Positions 1 to 11,634 of a stretch of 64,000 bases of DNA are shown piece by piece (position 1 is the first letter of the stretch; each line of letters starts with the position of its first letter). The stretch is from Pterois miles (taxonomy: Eukaryota; Chordata; Actinopteri; Perciformes; Scorpaenidae), in NCBI GenBank assembly GCA_947000775.1, contig CAMQGK010000637.1, positions 25,474,001-25,538,000 on the forward strand, read 5' to 3'. Position numbers and translations under genes: made by a program. Under the pieces are notes generated by a model, which made no database searches, was not told where the DNA came from, and worked only from the letters and a program-made list of their open reading frames with translations.

Positions 1-71
1 GCCAGACGAGCCGTAATGTCAGGAAACAACATGCTTTAAAGGATAACTTTTTCGGCCTGGACCCTATCTTC

Positions 72-580
72 CTATGTTTTTGTGACTAAATGACTAACAT
101 TTGCAGCCACCAGCCGCTAAACGAGCTGTGATGTAATTATTTGGGGCGACATGGCACAGTTTCACTATATGAACTTGTATTTGCCACTGACAGGCTCAGA
201 TCGTTATTATAAGTGTCTGACAACATTATGGAAATCACCTTACAGAGAAATAAAACCTTTCGCTTGATGCTGTCTGTTTGTGGTCAACACAACAAACTCG
301 CTCTTCCAGCAGCAAGTCACATGACACAATGACAAACGAAAGTTAAGAAAACCAGATTATTTCTCTGCAGGGTCCTTTCCATAAAGTTGTCAAACACTTA
401 TAATAAAAATCTGAGCCTGTCGATGGCAAAAACAAGCACTTTTCAGTGGATGTAACATTACATTGACGTGGCTCACTTGCCCTTGCAGCTTTGTGGCTGC
501 TGTCTATAGCGTTCTCCCTCAATACTGGACCAGTTTCAAGAACTGTTGTCCCCATAAGTCACAGACAAAAACATGAGAAA
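72..580. mobile_element. Foldback (long inverted repeat) element
   Basis: Bases 182-258 and 352-428 are reverse complements of each other at roughly 80-85 % identity over 77 nt. The shared core includes GACAGGCTCAGAT, TTATTATAAGTGT and CAGAGAAATAA. Similarity continues outward in patches: ATGTTTTTGT near 77 recurs inverted near 565-575, and GCAGCCAC near 104 recurs inverted near 493. The unpaired loop is about 90 nt. There is no transposase-like frame. This is the layout of a foldback or MITE-like DNA element. The outer limits and target-site duplication are not certain. Confidence 0.6.
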
Positions 581-2440
581 ACGGGTTGAAAATATCAAAG
601 TTAGCCTGTAACTATCAAAAATGTGACTGGCTTATTTTCAGTCAGCTACGTAAAGGACACTTCAACCCCGTCTCCTAAGAATTATGTTCATATACCACTA
701 ATTTTCAACAGCAAATATCCTTTGACAGACTCCTTTTCTTTATCAGCATAATGAGGAGAGACGATGAGCACAGAAACACCAGCACACATACAGTCATGCA
801 TCAGTTCGGAAGTGCAACAGGTGGATGTTTTAAAGCTTCTCCGTGACTCATGACAAACGTTGTTTGCGTGCAGATTCGTAGCTATGTACGACTGAACTAA
901 TTAACGAAAGCATTCTGTTACTGCATTGTTCCTGCTCTGGCTCAGCACCCTGGATGATGAATGAGCTTATAGCTGCATGCAGAGACATCATCTGTTCATG
1001 AGGAGACATTTGTTCATACTGAACATATCTGCAAAATGTTCACACGTTTGTTTCTCTAACAATATCTGCTCGTGGCAGCTAAAGCATGACATTTTATAGT
1101 TATGTTTTGGCAACTAAAGGACTTGGTTAAAGTGGAAATGAAGCAGTCAACTAAGTTAAGCTGACTTACTGAATGAATGTCCACTATAATCAACAATAAT
1201 ATTAACAAACATGTCAGCTTTTAATTGCCATTTCATGGCAAGAGCACTGCCATGCTGCACTCTGACGTCACGAGGTTGGTAAGCTCGGCTGAGTTATGCA
1301 GATACAGTGGCAGAGAGCGCGAAAGATGGTGACTGAGGAGACATGGGACAGAAGAAAACAAAAGAGGGGACATCATTGTATTGTTCCTGGATGTACAGAT
1401 GAGTTTTACAATATTAAAACCAAGGACAAAACAGTCCATTTCATAAACTGACGCTGAAACGGAGATCAGTAACATTACTGCAGCGCTGGCTAGTGGCATA
1501 AAGAGCCCACCAACAGGCACTGTGTCCAGCTGCTGTCTCCCCGTCTCCAGTCCTCTCCCCTCTCTGATCACCTCTCTCTCCTCTTCTGCTGGCTGATTCA
1601 CACCGTTCAAAGACAGAGTTGCTCAGAAAATAAACGGCAAAGAGTTTGTTGACACGTAGCTGCTAGCTAGCTACCAGCTCAACATTAGCAAAACAAAACC
1701 GCTGTCACGAATTAAACCTTTTCTTCTTATGACTCACTAAAACAATATGTACATGCTGCAATAGCATCAGTTATATCAGAACTGGAGAGTCTTTTGCTGG
1801 TTGTGTCTAGAAGGTAATCCATGAGTTAGGAAACTCTCACGAGGTGTTTCAGGTTACGCTTTGACCTCGTAGGGTTAAGGTTAGAATAGGTTGTTCAAGT
1901 ATTTGCCAGATTTTGCAATTTGCAACTGGACCATTTTTGCTCTTCTCCCGACTGGCTTCAGCAAAATTTTGATTGACAGATGGTTCATTCAATCACATGC
2001 CAAGTTTTTTTTTTGTTAAAGCATCCGCCCTTTTCCAGACAGTTTCTGATGACAGCTTCTCAGATGGTTCTGTTTAACAAACCAAGCAAATTCGGTCAAG
2101 TAAATTGTTTTCCGCATCAACTGCTGAAAAGGCATCATGATTGTCTAGTAGCAAATCTTTAAACATATCGTGGCCATCACAAACCAACGTTTACTTTTTG
2201 AACAGCGTCTTACTTTTTCCAACCCAAAGTGTTGACCGTCTGACGGTCCATCCAGGAAACTGCAGGAGGAACTCCTTTATGTATGCAGTGACATTGCTCC
2301 AAAAATGGCAGCTACATAGCTAGGTAGAAATTGCAAAAATAAATGTCTCATCTGTAGTTTTAACAACTTTTTAAAATCAGATTTTTGTGTTTTTTCTAAC
2401 ATATTTAGTGTCAAAACCCACACATTTCATGTCCTCTTTA
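581..2440. other. No recognisable gene; unique-looking DNA
   Basis: No splice-bounded frame or RNA gene is visible. Bases 670-700 resemble one terminal repeat of the family K element seen at 13823 (GTCTCCTAAGAATTA), perhaps a solo end. The minus-strand frame at 1233-1610 (125 codons) has no recognisable domain and no codon signature that I would trust. Confidence 0.4.
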
Positions 2441-2442
2441 GG

Positions 2443-2532
2443 GAAAGATTGTGATCTTGGTTAAATATTGAAAAAGTTAATGAAGACGAGCCAGGGCGTC
2501 TTTACTTTTTCAATACTGAAGTAAAACCACCA
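2443..2532. mobile_element. Short inverted-repeat (MITE-like) relic
   Basis: The stretch 2466-2488 (TATTGAAAAAGT...GAAGACG) pairs with 2497-2515 (CGTCTTT...CTTTTTCAATA). An outer pair, GGAAAGAT near 2443 and ATCTTTCC near 2530, extends the stem. The sequence resembles a short palindromic repeat common in teleost intergenic DNA. It has no coding capacity. Confidence 0.4.
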
Positions 2533-2544
2533 TCTTTCCTTAAC

Positions 2545-3290
2545 CAAAGTGCTCATAGCCTAAAACTTACAATACATGAGATGCAGGACAGCGTCTCTGC
2601 AGGCCGACCACCATCCCCTATTCTGTGTGACAGTATTATGACGTAGCACTTCCTGTACAGGAATAAAAACATTGCCGGTGAACAAATCCTCCATCCTGCG
2701 TACCCATTTAAATGTAATCTTTAGGTTGGGTGATATAGTATTGTCACAGTTTCACTATTTGTGCTTTCATTTTGCTGGTATGACAAATAAATATTGCATT
2801 ATATTTCTTAAAATTCCCAAAATTCGACTTTTACCTTCATGTTCTGGACGGCTTCAGAATTTTAATCTGTGCTGTTTGTTTTCCGAGGACGCGCATTGCT
2901 AAACTCAGCGCACGGCTTAGCAACATGTGTGCACAGATTTTATTTTTTCCACCATACGATACACGAGCTCGGCTGTGCAAGGCCGTTTGCAGCTTGTGTG
3001 ACCAATTTTCTGTTGCCGTCACTCCGTCCTCTATTTGTCCGTCTTTCCCATTCTCCATCTGTCTCATTCTCTCTCCTCAGTATGAACATGCACTGTATGT
3101 GCAGGTGTCACCTTTAGAGAGAAATATATAAAAGGAAAAAATAACCAAAGGTTGGACGTCACTGTCAAAGTAAAATATGGGAACAACAGGTGAGTATTGT
3201 AAACTGGCAGTTAAGGACGTAGAAAAAGAAGTAACTAATAAAGAAAGTGAGGAAAATGTCCAAAAACGTGGAGGTAAATGGCTGGCATAT
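2545..3290. other. Unassigned; weak promoter-like site
   Basis: This stretch is mostly featureless. A TATA-like ATATATAAAAGG at about 3124 lies some 65 nt upstream of a good donor (AACAACAG then GTGAGTA, junction 3189/3190), with an ATG shortly before it. By itself this could be chance, and I do not call a gene. Confidence 0.2.
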
Positions 3291-3291
3291 A

Positions 3292-3323
3292 GGTATATAT
3301 ATGTATATATATATATACATATA

Positions 3324-3393
<70 letters not shown>

Positions 3394-3450
3394 TATACAT
3401 ATATATACACACACACATATACATATATATATATACATATACATATATAT

Positions 3451-3511
<61 letters not shown>
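3292..3511. repeat. Compound (TA)n/(CA)n microsatellite
   Basis: About 160 bp of TA-rich dinucleotides with short GT and CA interruptions (3292-3453) lead into an uninterrupted (CA) run of about 58 bp (3454-3511). Long frames through it are translations of the repeat. Confidence 0.95.
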
Positions 3512-3512
<1 letters not shown>

Positions 3513-3727
3513 ATGCAGCGTGGGGAGGGGAGACACGTTCAAGTTAAGACTGCCCTCATGGATCACTCTCACTTGCATAAAGAGGGACAACTTTACAGAG
3601 CGCAAGAGAAGAAGAGCGAGGTGCAAAATGAGGGACAAGTTGGGTTTTTTTTGTTTTTTACAGAAAAAAAAAGTGCAGAAGTTTGAAGAGAGAGTGAGAG
3701 GAGAGGCTTTGTAGAGCATGAGGGGAG

Positions 3728-3728
<1 letters not shown>

Positions 3729-3787
<59 letters not shown>
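3729..3787. repeat. (GA)n microsatellite
   Basis: A pure GA run of about 58 bp within a purine-rich stretch that continues as imperfect GGA/GAA to about 3890, including a short (GGA)n near 3864-3884. Confidence 0.95.
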
Positions 3788-3789
<2 letters not shown>

Positions 3790-3940
3790 GAGGAAGGGGG
3801 AGAAAGACAAGACGAAGGACGCAGAGAGACCGACAGATGGAAGAGAAGCTTGCAGCAGCGGAGAGGAGGAGGAGGAGGAGGAGAAGAAACAAAGCGTGTT
3901 GACTGAGGAAGTGTGCATGCCATGCTGGCCATGTGCTCAG
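3790..3940 (+). other. Candidate first exon ending in a splice donor
   Basis: A purine-rich, UTR-like segment ends in CAG at 3940, followed by GTAGGT, a near-consensus splice donor. ATG codons lie at 3917, 3922 and 3931. The one at 3922 has a G at position -3 and would give MLAMCS before the junction, with one base carried over. No acceptor lies just upstream, so this would be a first exon with a very short coding part. I do not recognise the protein start. Chance donors of this quality do occur, so this is only a candidate. Transcript data or conservation of the ATG and donor in related fish would settle it. Confidence 0.25.
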
Positions 3941-4339
3941 GTAGGTCCCATCTACAGCTACTCGCTCAACACAAGTCTCCGATCCGCACTTTTACAGCCT
4001 CTTCCTCACTGCTTCTGGCTCCCTTCTTTTTCTTTCACTAAAAATCAATTATAACACAAAGTAGGACTGTCTTTTCTTGATGCTATTCAGGGTTAGTATT
4101 CAAAAGGGTTGCAGTTTTTTTGTTGGTTTTCTTTTTTGTGTTTTCACTCACTGGCTTCTTTTCACTCAGCTTTGAAATCCCGTGCCGTGTTGTGTATTTC
4201 GGGGGATGTTTGGTGATTGTCAGGGGAAGTTTCAGTGTTGCATGATGGTTTGCAAAAAAATAAAAATGTTCATGTTAGATTGATGCCACAGATGTAGTGC
4301 AAATGAGGAGATTTTATTCAGATCTCGCTGTCTCTTGCC

Positions 4340-4411
<72 letters not shown>
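4340..4411. repeat. (GT)n microsatellite
   Basis: A pure GT run of about 71 bp. It is opposite in polarity to the CA array that starts 126 bp downstream. Confidence 0.97.
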
Positions 4412-4536
4412 GAGCTGTGATGGTCTAGTATACTGTTAGGATATTGGCAGGACTGAGGAATGTGTGAGACTTCGCCCCAGATCTCTTTGTTCCCTCTCTC
4501 TCTCATTTTCTTTCTCCTTTTTTCTCTCCGGGGTTG

Positions 4537-4563
4537 CACACACACACACACACACACACACGC

Positions 4564-4648
<85 letters not shown>
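4537..4648. repeat. (CA)n microsatellite
   Basis: A CA run of about 112 bp with one small interruption (CGCACATATA near 4561). Confidence 0.97.
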
Positions 4649-4650
<2 letters not shown>

Positions 4651-4807
4651 CAAACCAACTCTTGCAGAAAACCAGTTGAAACTTCCCACCGGCAGGAGAG
4701 AAATGTCTGGAATGTGATTATCACGTATTTGTGTTTATTTTATCACTGCGGGTCGCTCGCAAAGCAAAGAGGAAACCAGATCAGGCGCATGCCCGGCACT
4801 TAGTGTG

Positions 4808-4811
<4 letters not shown>

Positions 4812-4882
<71 letters not shown>
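4812..4882. repeat. (GT)n microsatellite
   Basis: A pure GT run of about 70 bp, inverted relative to the array at 4537-4648. Confidence 0.97.
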
Positions 4883-4883
<1 letters not shown>

Positions 4884-5058
4884 GACATGTGTGTGCTCAG
4901 TAGTGGTGGGTGGGGAGGGGATAGGGTGGGAGGGTAAAGAGTGAGAGCTATTTGGCAGTGCACGTGAGTGTGTGGGTGGTTGTGTGGGTGTCAGGGTGAG
5001 TGGGTGCAGAGCTCTCTTTGAGTGAGAGCACATGTGACTCCAAGTGTGTGTGGGTGTT

Positions 5059-5059
<1 letters not shown>

Positions 5060-5105
<46 letters not shown>
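5060..5105. repeat. (GT)n microsatellite
   Basis: A GT run of about 45 bp. The flanks are also GTGTGGGTG-rich from about 4965, so this is a degenerate GT tract with a pure core. Confidence 0.95.
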
Positions 5106-5107
<2 letters not shown>

Positions 5108-5542
5108 GAAAGGTGAAAAATATGTGTGTGCAAAGGTAAGGCGATTGTGTGTTTCCGAGTCGGACTGAGCACCTTTTGCATCAAAAGGAAGTGAAAGAAA
5201 AAAAGAAAAATCCACTCCCCTTTCCAAAGCTCTCTTTCTTGTTGTATGCTCATTTACACGCATGTATACACATACACACACACACACACAGTTCAGGCGC
5301 CTGTCAAACCCAGCACATTCCTGAGCGCTCTAACACACAGAGTCTGAATGGTGGGATGAATGCGGGGAAATTCAGCTGAAACGTGAGGACAAAAGCCAGG
5401 GGGACATTTAAGAGGGTTTAACTCGGCAGAACCCTGGGAATCGGGGAGGAAACACGCACACACACACATGCACACGCACGCTTACATTAACACATGCCTA
5501 CACGTGCACTGAAATGCGAATAACTGCAGTGTGTATACATCC

Positions 5543-5544
<2 letters not shown>

Positions 5545-5590
<46 letters not shown>
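5545..5590. repeat. (CA)n microsatellite
   Basis: A pure CA run of about 46 bp. Two shorter CA runs lie nearby at about 5271-5290 and 5455-5468. Confidence 0.95.
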
Positions 5591-5593
<3 letters not shown>

Positions 5594-5599
5594 GTACAG

Positions 5600-8220
5600 C
5601 TGTGGCTCCAACAGGCTGTTAGAGCCTGGAACAGAGGGGAATTCCCAGGGAGGAGACAGTGAAAACACACTACACCTCTGCCTTCATATACACAATGGGC
5701 CCAACATACCAGCACCGAGACACACTGGTGGAGGTATAGTAGCTTTACCACCACTGCGGTGCACCAGCGACTTCAATGGTGAACCATTGACTTCTACGGT
5801 ACGCTACCGACTTGAGTTCTCGAAACCACCAAATAGCTCAAGGGGAGCTCTGCGAGTGACAAATTCTCCAAGTATGACGGAGCGGCTCGGCTCGTTTGAG
5901 GGCTTCATGTGTAAAAGATCAACCAGGACTGAGTTGTTACATAGGCTTGTAAAATAGCAACTGGCCAAGTCTTGAGATAAAGCAACTCAAAGTGCCACTT
6001 TATGAACTCAATAAGCGATGGAAAGAATGCCACTAATGTCGCACTTTATATTTCCAGCAAATCTATCAAACTTTTTTTTTCCTCCAGAACGCTTCATCTT
6101 TTCTGCTGCCGTCAAGTATTAACGCAATATCAAATGAAAACATGCCCCTGCAAACGCCTTTATCTCGGACTTCAAAGCGTGCCCGGTATCTGGAAGCTGT
6201 GCGATTTCGTCAGGTGTTTGTCGTCTGCGTGCAGGCAGACAGAAAAGAGAGTTCAGTGGACGCTACAGGTCAAACTTTTTCCCTGTGCCTCTGATGTCCT
6301 GCTGCATGCTCGCTTGGCTGGGGGGGGGGGCTTTGCATTGACCTGGAATCAATATTACTCACTGACAGTCAGATCAATACAGATGCAGAATTAAAAGCAC
6401 AGCCCCTCTGCTGGGAAATTTGATGGGGAAAGTGTGGGATTATCCCCAATCGCTTTGCATGTCCTGCAGTGGCTGATTGGTGTTTTTTGTTTGTGTGTGT
6501 GTCATGGAAAAAAACACAGTTCATTATTTAGTATTTCTAAACCATACAGCTGCATATTCTTGCATTAAAAGCTCAATTTATGCATGGTTTTATCTAATTT
6601 CTTTTTCATATGATTTTCCGTTAATTTGTTAGATTCAGCGTGAAATAAAAACACATACTGTCCTGGACTTATTAGGCTCACGATGACACAGCAAAATCAC
6701 ATCTGAGCTCCTGTTTATCTGCTTCAATCATGACTGCGCATTATGGCCACATATTTAAAATTTAAAGGTCAAATTGTGAATTTCCAGAAGCAATGAGGTG
6801 AATTTTGATGTGTGAAATATGCAAAATTCATGTCAAGTGACGAATCGAATTAGAGCGACTTTAGTGAAACGCAGGTCATGAAGAAGCTGCCGCTCTTATG
6901 TCATGTGACCTCAATATTCAGCACTGAAAGAGGTAACTTGTCGTGCAAATGGTTAAATTAATTTTGCCATGAGGTTTACAGAAAATAACTTTTAATGCAT
7001 AATATTTCCGGGAAGCTTACATTGAAGAAATACCCATCCCAAAGACCAGAAACTGAGGTCATAACTGTACTCATAACCAGATAAGAGAAAGAGTGGGCAC
7101 AGTAATTTATTCAGGGAATTTTCACAATATGAACCCCAGTCATGATGCTGGTAATATCGTCTCGTACCTCCTCAAGCGTGTGCCGGTGGGGTGAGAGAAA
7201 ACAAGCAGTGAAAACATTTGTTAATTTCCCAGATTGCTGTAACAAATCACTCTCACTCTCACACTGAGAGTGATGAGACAGCCGGCGACAGCAGAGAGAA
7301 GGGAGGAAGGAGCAGGTGAGCAATAACACACCGTCTCGCACATTTCACAGGAAATTTATACAAATGCAGACGCATAAATTTAATGAGCAGGTACAATCCC
7401 ACTGCAGGTGTATTTCCCCAAAGAGACAGATCTCAGTCAAGATATGATTAGAAAATGTTTCACATTTAGTGTTTGGTTTGACTGCCGCGTATTTGCTTAT
7501 TTAAACTGTTGTGTTTTCTGCTTTTTAGTTCATTTGTAAAGGCGCCTTGTTGAGTGTGATTCTTTAGGTTTTCTGCAAGCAATTATGATTTAAAAGTTAA
7601 AGGAAATGGCACGAGAGAAAGAAGCCGTACCTTTTTAAAAGGTTTTACGATAATGTCAAATTGTGATATTTTTTAAAGCATTAAGGCAACAGTGGAGAGC
7701 TATCTGGTCCTGGTGTGATGTAGCAGAGGGGAGCCTCAGAGTTAGCATATCAGAAAAATTAAACAGATGCAGATAATCTGAAAACGGTGTCTGTCAGCGG
7801 AGGAGAGAGACCTCTGACAGCCCATTCACCTGTTGTGCTTCAGTGGACCTGAAGCTTATTGGTTCCTGGACCCCTACTTTATTGGGATACCTGCTATTTT
7901 ATATAAAACATTTCTGCAGAAGGCAAATGTGAATCTGTCTAGAGCTGCAGGTAGAAATGTTGATTTATATTTTATACATAAATGTTGCCGTTCCTGCTCT
8001 TGAGATCATCATTACCAGAGAATAAGAAGAGGAAGGACACTGAAAATGTATTTGCTTTGGAAACTTTTTTTGTTTAAAGAAGAATTGTGGGTCTACTATC
8101 AAATATCTGGCTGGTTAATTTACTTCATAGGATTTGCTTTATTGCAGTGCATGATGCTTTCATGAATCAAAGCGGTTCTGCTGTTCAAGAACTAATTTAA
8201 TTCATGGATACTCCTGTTTA
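5600..8220. other. No recognisable gene; unique-looking DNA
   Basis: AT-rich, non-repetitive apart from a (G)10 near 6321. A fair acceptor (TTAATTTCCCAG, ends 7232) and a good donor (AGCAG then GTGAGC, junction 7315/7316) bracket 83 nt. Nothing in the 83 nt is recognisable and the length is not a multiple of three, so I record it only as a possible non-coding exon. Confidence 0.3.
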
Positions 8221-8284
8221 TTGCTGTTGGCACCGACCTCTACTGTAGAAATTTCTCCTTCCCCTTCTGTGTCACTTCTGTTCT

Positions 8285-8530
8285 TTACACGCGCCTTTAG
8301 GTCGCGGCAGACAGCGGCATCGCTAGTCAGCTATCCGGGCGCACCGGGGACGGTCCCCGGAGCCCGGGGGGGCGGAGGGGGGCGGTGGGGATTTCTTGCG
8401 GGCTGAGGTGGACTCTCGGCCGCCGCGGGGACGCAGCAGCGGCCGGCTGATGCGAGTTTGGTTCGCCAGCCTCCACTACAGAGCCAGTCAGTGGCATTTC
8501 CGAGCGATCCGGTGAAAAGCCCCGCGGGCA
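8285..8530. promoter_or_regulatory. CpG island / candidate promoter
   Basis: This is the densest CpG block in the window. It has runs such as GGGCGCACCGGGGACGG and CGGCCGCCGCGGGGACG and a GGGGGGCGG GC-box-like core, against a CpG-poor, AT-rich background. There is no obvious TATA box. In teleosts such isolated islands usually mark promoters. It lies directly upstream of the exon-like segment ending at 8803, which supports a + strand transcription start here. The promoter call is inference; the CpG density is directly visible. Confidence 0.55.
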
Positions 8531-8803
8531 GCCAGGCAGATAAAACAGAGAGAGACTCAGCAGATGAGTAATAAGAGCAGAATATTACTACACCGATCCT
8601 CCTCCTCCCTCACGCATATATCTGCGGCTGTCTCTGCTTGATCTACGGAAACTTTTTTTTGTTCAGCCGTCGGTGATGTTTAGTTTGAGCCTCTCGTGTC
8701 TCTGTGTTTACCGGATAGATCCAGGAGCGCTGCGCTCGAGGAAGGTGGCTGCAAACCGGACTGCTTTTCTTCTCCAACCGCTGCGCAACACCAAGAATAC
8801 CAG
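8531..8803 (+). other. Candidate 5' UTR / first exon with splice donor
   Basis: The sequence downstream of the CpG island stays relatively GC-rich and ends ...AATACCAG at 8803 followed by GTACGA, an acceptable donor. An ATG at 8674 opens a frame (MMFSLSLSCLCVYRIDPG...) that runs through the donor, but I recognise nothing in it and it may be untranslated leader. After the donor the sequence falls at once into AT-rich DNA and a (TTA)n array, as expected of an intron. It would be an alternative first exon of a + strand gene whose body lies beyond the window or among the candidates further right. Confidence 0.35.
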
Positions 8804-8860
8804 GTACGATTTCACATTATTCATTAGATCTGAGCTCAGACTTAAATGTTATATTATATA

Positions 8861-8902
8861 TTATTATTATTATTATTATCATTATTATTATTATTATTAT
8901 TT
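8861..8902. repeat. (TTA)n microsatellite
   Basis: A TTA/ATT trinucleotide run of about 42 bp with one C interruption. Confidence 0.95.
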
Positions 8903-9130
8903 CTAGAAACAATATGAAGAGAGAGCAGCTCTCCATGCACAAGCTTTTAGACATTTACAGACTGTTTGAGCTGTGTCCGTTTTACGCGCTGGCACCGTTG
9001 GTGAGACCGAGCAGCAGCACTGTGGGGAGACTGCTGATGGCACTGCAACAGTGTGTGGTCTTCTCTGGCTCTGGCAAGACCATTGTGCACTCTTCACATG
9101 CGTTTGCGCGTGTTCGTGTGCGCGCAAACG

Positions 9131-9141
9131 AGAGAGAGGGG

Positions 9142-9211
<70 letters not shown>

Positions 9212-9236
9212 TGGTGGTGGTGGTGGTGGTGGTGGT
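9131..9236. repeat. (GA)n followed by (GTG)n
   Basis: A GA run of about 75 bp (9131-9210) joins a GTG trinucleotide run (9211-9236). Frames through it give RERERE or SLSLSL products and are not genes. Confidence 0.95.
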
Positions 9237-9319
9237 AGGCTGTGTGAGTTGGGCTGGAGGAAATTCTTGTGTTTTGGAATGCGTTTACCCCGGGGGAGAC
9301 CCCGTGACTTCGGGATAGA

Positions 9320-10290
9320 CAAGGGGAGCAGAGAGAGGAGGAGAGACATGGAGACATGGAGAAAGAGAGAGAGACAGAGAGAGAGAGACATGCAGAAAGA
9401 AAGAGAGAGACAAACATATAAAGACAGAGACATATAGAAGACGAGAGAGAGAGACATAAAGAGATAGAGACATACAAAGTGAGAGGAAGAGAGAGAGACA
9501 TAAAGAGATAGAGATATAAAGAGAGAGAGAAAAAGAGAGGGAGAGAGAGAGACATAAAGAGAGAGATATAAAGAGAGAGAGACAAAGAGAGGGAGAGAGA
9601 GAGACATAAAAGTGAGAGAGAGAGAGAGAGAGAGACATAGAGAGAGAGACATAAAGAGAGAGACAAAGAGAGAGAGACATAAAGAGAGAGAGAGATACAG
9701 AGAGAGAGACATAAAGAGAGAGAGAGACATAAGAGAGAGAGAGAGATAAAGAGAGAGACATAACGAGAGAGAGAGACATAAAGAGAGAGAGAGACAAAGA
9801 GAGGGAGAGAGAGAGACATACATAAAGAGAGCGAGACATAAAGAGAGAGAGACATACAAAGTGAGAGGGAGAGAGAGATATACATAAAGAGAGAGAGACA
9901 TACAGAGAGACATATATAAAGAGAGACATGCAGAAAGAAAGAGAGAGACAAACAAAGACAGAGACACAGAAGGAGAGAGACAAAGAGAGAGAGACATACA
10001 AAGTGAGAGGTAGAGAGAGACATAAGAAAGAGAGACATACATAGAGAGAGAGAGACATAAGATAAGATAAGATAAGATATTCCTTTATTAGTCCCACAGT
10101 GGGGAAATTCACAAAAATGCATGCATAAAGAGAGACAAAGAGAGAGAGATAGAGAGAGAGACATAAGAAAGAGAGAGACATACATAGAGAGAGAGACATA
10201 CATAGAGAGAGAGACATGCATAAAGAGAGACAAAGAGAGAGAGAGATAGAGAGAGAGAGATGCATAAAGACAGAGAGAGAAAAGAGAGAG
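9320..10290. repeat. About 1 kb GA-rich homopurine tract / minisatellite
   Basis: Nearly continuous purine sequence built from GAGAGAGA with recurring ACATAAAG or ACATACAAAG inserts every 15-30 bp. The inserts give the tract a loose minisatellite character. A retroposon tail interrupts it at about 10064-10128. The opposite strand carries low-complexity open frames of more than 370 codons (Ser/Leu/Cys/Met/Val) that are artefacts of the repeat. Confidence 0.92.
10064..10128 (-). mobile_element. Retroposon 3' tail inside the GA tract
   Basis: An ATAAG pentamer repeat (ATAAGATAAGATAAGATA) is joined to TTCCTTTATTAGTCCCACAG and a GGGGAAATTCAC motif. That combination is the 3' end of a widespread teleost LINE or SINE in reverse orientation. 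It sits inside the GA array, which resumes on the other side. Confidence 0.6.
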
Positions 10291-10569
10291 GGAGAACTGT
10301 GCCTCCTCAGAAATAACTGAATCTGTGCTATAACGCTGTTTAACGCCAGTATCATGCTCACTGCAAATCCAACGACAGCGACAGCATCATTATAAACTGC
10401 CAACATTTCTAAACCATTTGGGGTTTTTAATAATTTTTTCTCTCAGAAGAACATAATTAAAACCATTCAGCCTCAGTCTGAGATTGCTGTATCCAACAGG
10501 GGGCACTTGTGACACATGTAGCTGGAACTCACCAGTTATTAATGTGCCTCTAATGTCTACTATCTCCAG

Positions 10570-10573
<4 letters not shown>

Positions 10574-10647
<74 letters not shown>

Positions 10648-10664
10648 GCACACACGCACACACA
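10574..10664. repeat. (CA)n microsatellite
   Basis: A pure CA run to about 10639, then an imperfect tail with CG interruptions. Confidence 0.97.
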
Positions 10665-10679
10665 AATCAACCTGATTTT

Positions 10680-11634
10680 CCAAAACTTGGTATTAATATG
10701 GTGAATAAAAGCACGACAAGAGAATTTGGATTTATTTTCCCCGGTTGTGTCGACAGATTTGTAAATAAATTTGGTCTTTTGGCTCTGACGACAACTTGCT
10801 TTTTAAACAGTCACACTGAAAAACACTTGTCGCTGTCACTGGAAAAACATGCATCTCCAAAACGTGCACTTTTCATGAGCTCTGTGACCATGCATCCTCT
10901 GGATCATCCAGTGGAGTTTTTAACGGTATATGTATTTTCTTAGCCCATAAAGCACACTTAATCCGTAGAGTTTGTCTGAAAATGTAAATAATCTAATTTG
11001 GAGAATGTGGTTTTCAGCGGGCAGCGGCATCCTATGGAGTAATGTTCGCAGCAGGAGCTCATGATGCATCCATCGCTCCACGTGTGTGCTATTCAAATAA
11101 ACTGTTATCTGCTGTGATATATCCTGAATTTCCACTATGATCTGAATGTAACTTCAGGCACTGAGTATTCACGGACGCATGGTGGAAAATATGGAAGCAG
11201 ATTGAGCAATTTAGGGGTTTTGGTTCACATTGCAAAAGTTGATAGTGTATGTCACGTACTGTACTTGAAACTTGGACAGAAGTTAGTGCTTGGATTCGCT
11301 GTTTGTAGCGGACAGACTGGGGTTAGCATCCCGGTTGGTATTGGACAGAGAACAATGTTTCTGGAACAGCGCTGGGGACGAGAGGGAGAAGGACTGCTAA
11401 ACGCTCGCCCACACACAAATGTGAGATATTCTAATGAGCAATCTGGCCCTTCTGAATATTATTCCTCTTCGCAGCACAGGCATCCTACAACGTGTGACAT
11501 TGTGCGAGCCCATCAGATTTTTCGTGTAAGAAATGCTTCGTAGGTTTTAGCTGGATAAAGGTGTCAGCGATGAGAATATCTGCAGAGGTACGATGTGAGT
11601 GACGTGCTCCTCTGAAACCTGTTTTTTTTCACAG
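10680..11634. other. No recognisable gene; unique-looking DNA
   Basis: Non-repetitive AT-rich sequence. The + strand frame at 11202-11543 (113 codons) has no recognisable motif and no flanking splice signals of note. Confidence 0.35.

Noticed and set aside
3077..3932. Open frames of 145-191 codons around the compound microsatellite
   Set aside because: Dominated by YIYIYI, THTH or SLSL from TA, CA and GA repeats.
8903..10406. Minus-strand open frames of more than 370 codons rich in Ser, Leu, Cys, Met and Val
   Set aside because: They are translations of the GA-rich tract in three frames, so length reflects the absence of stops in CT repeats. There is no non-repetitive domain.
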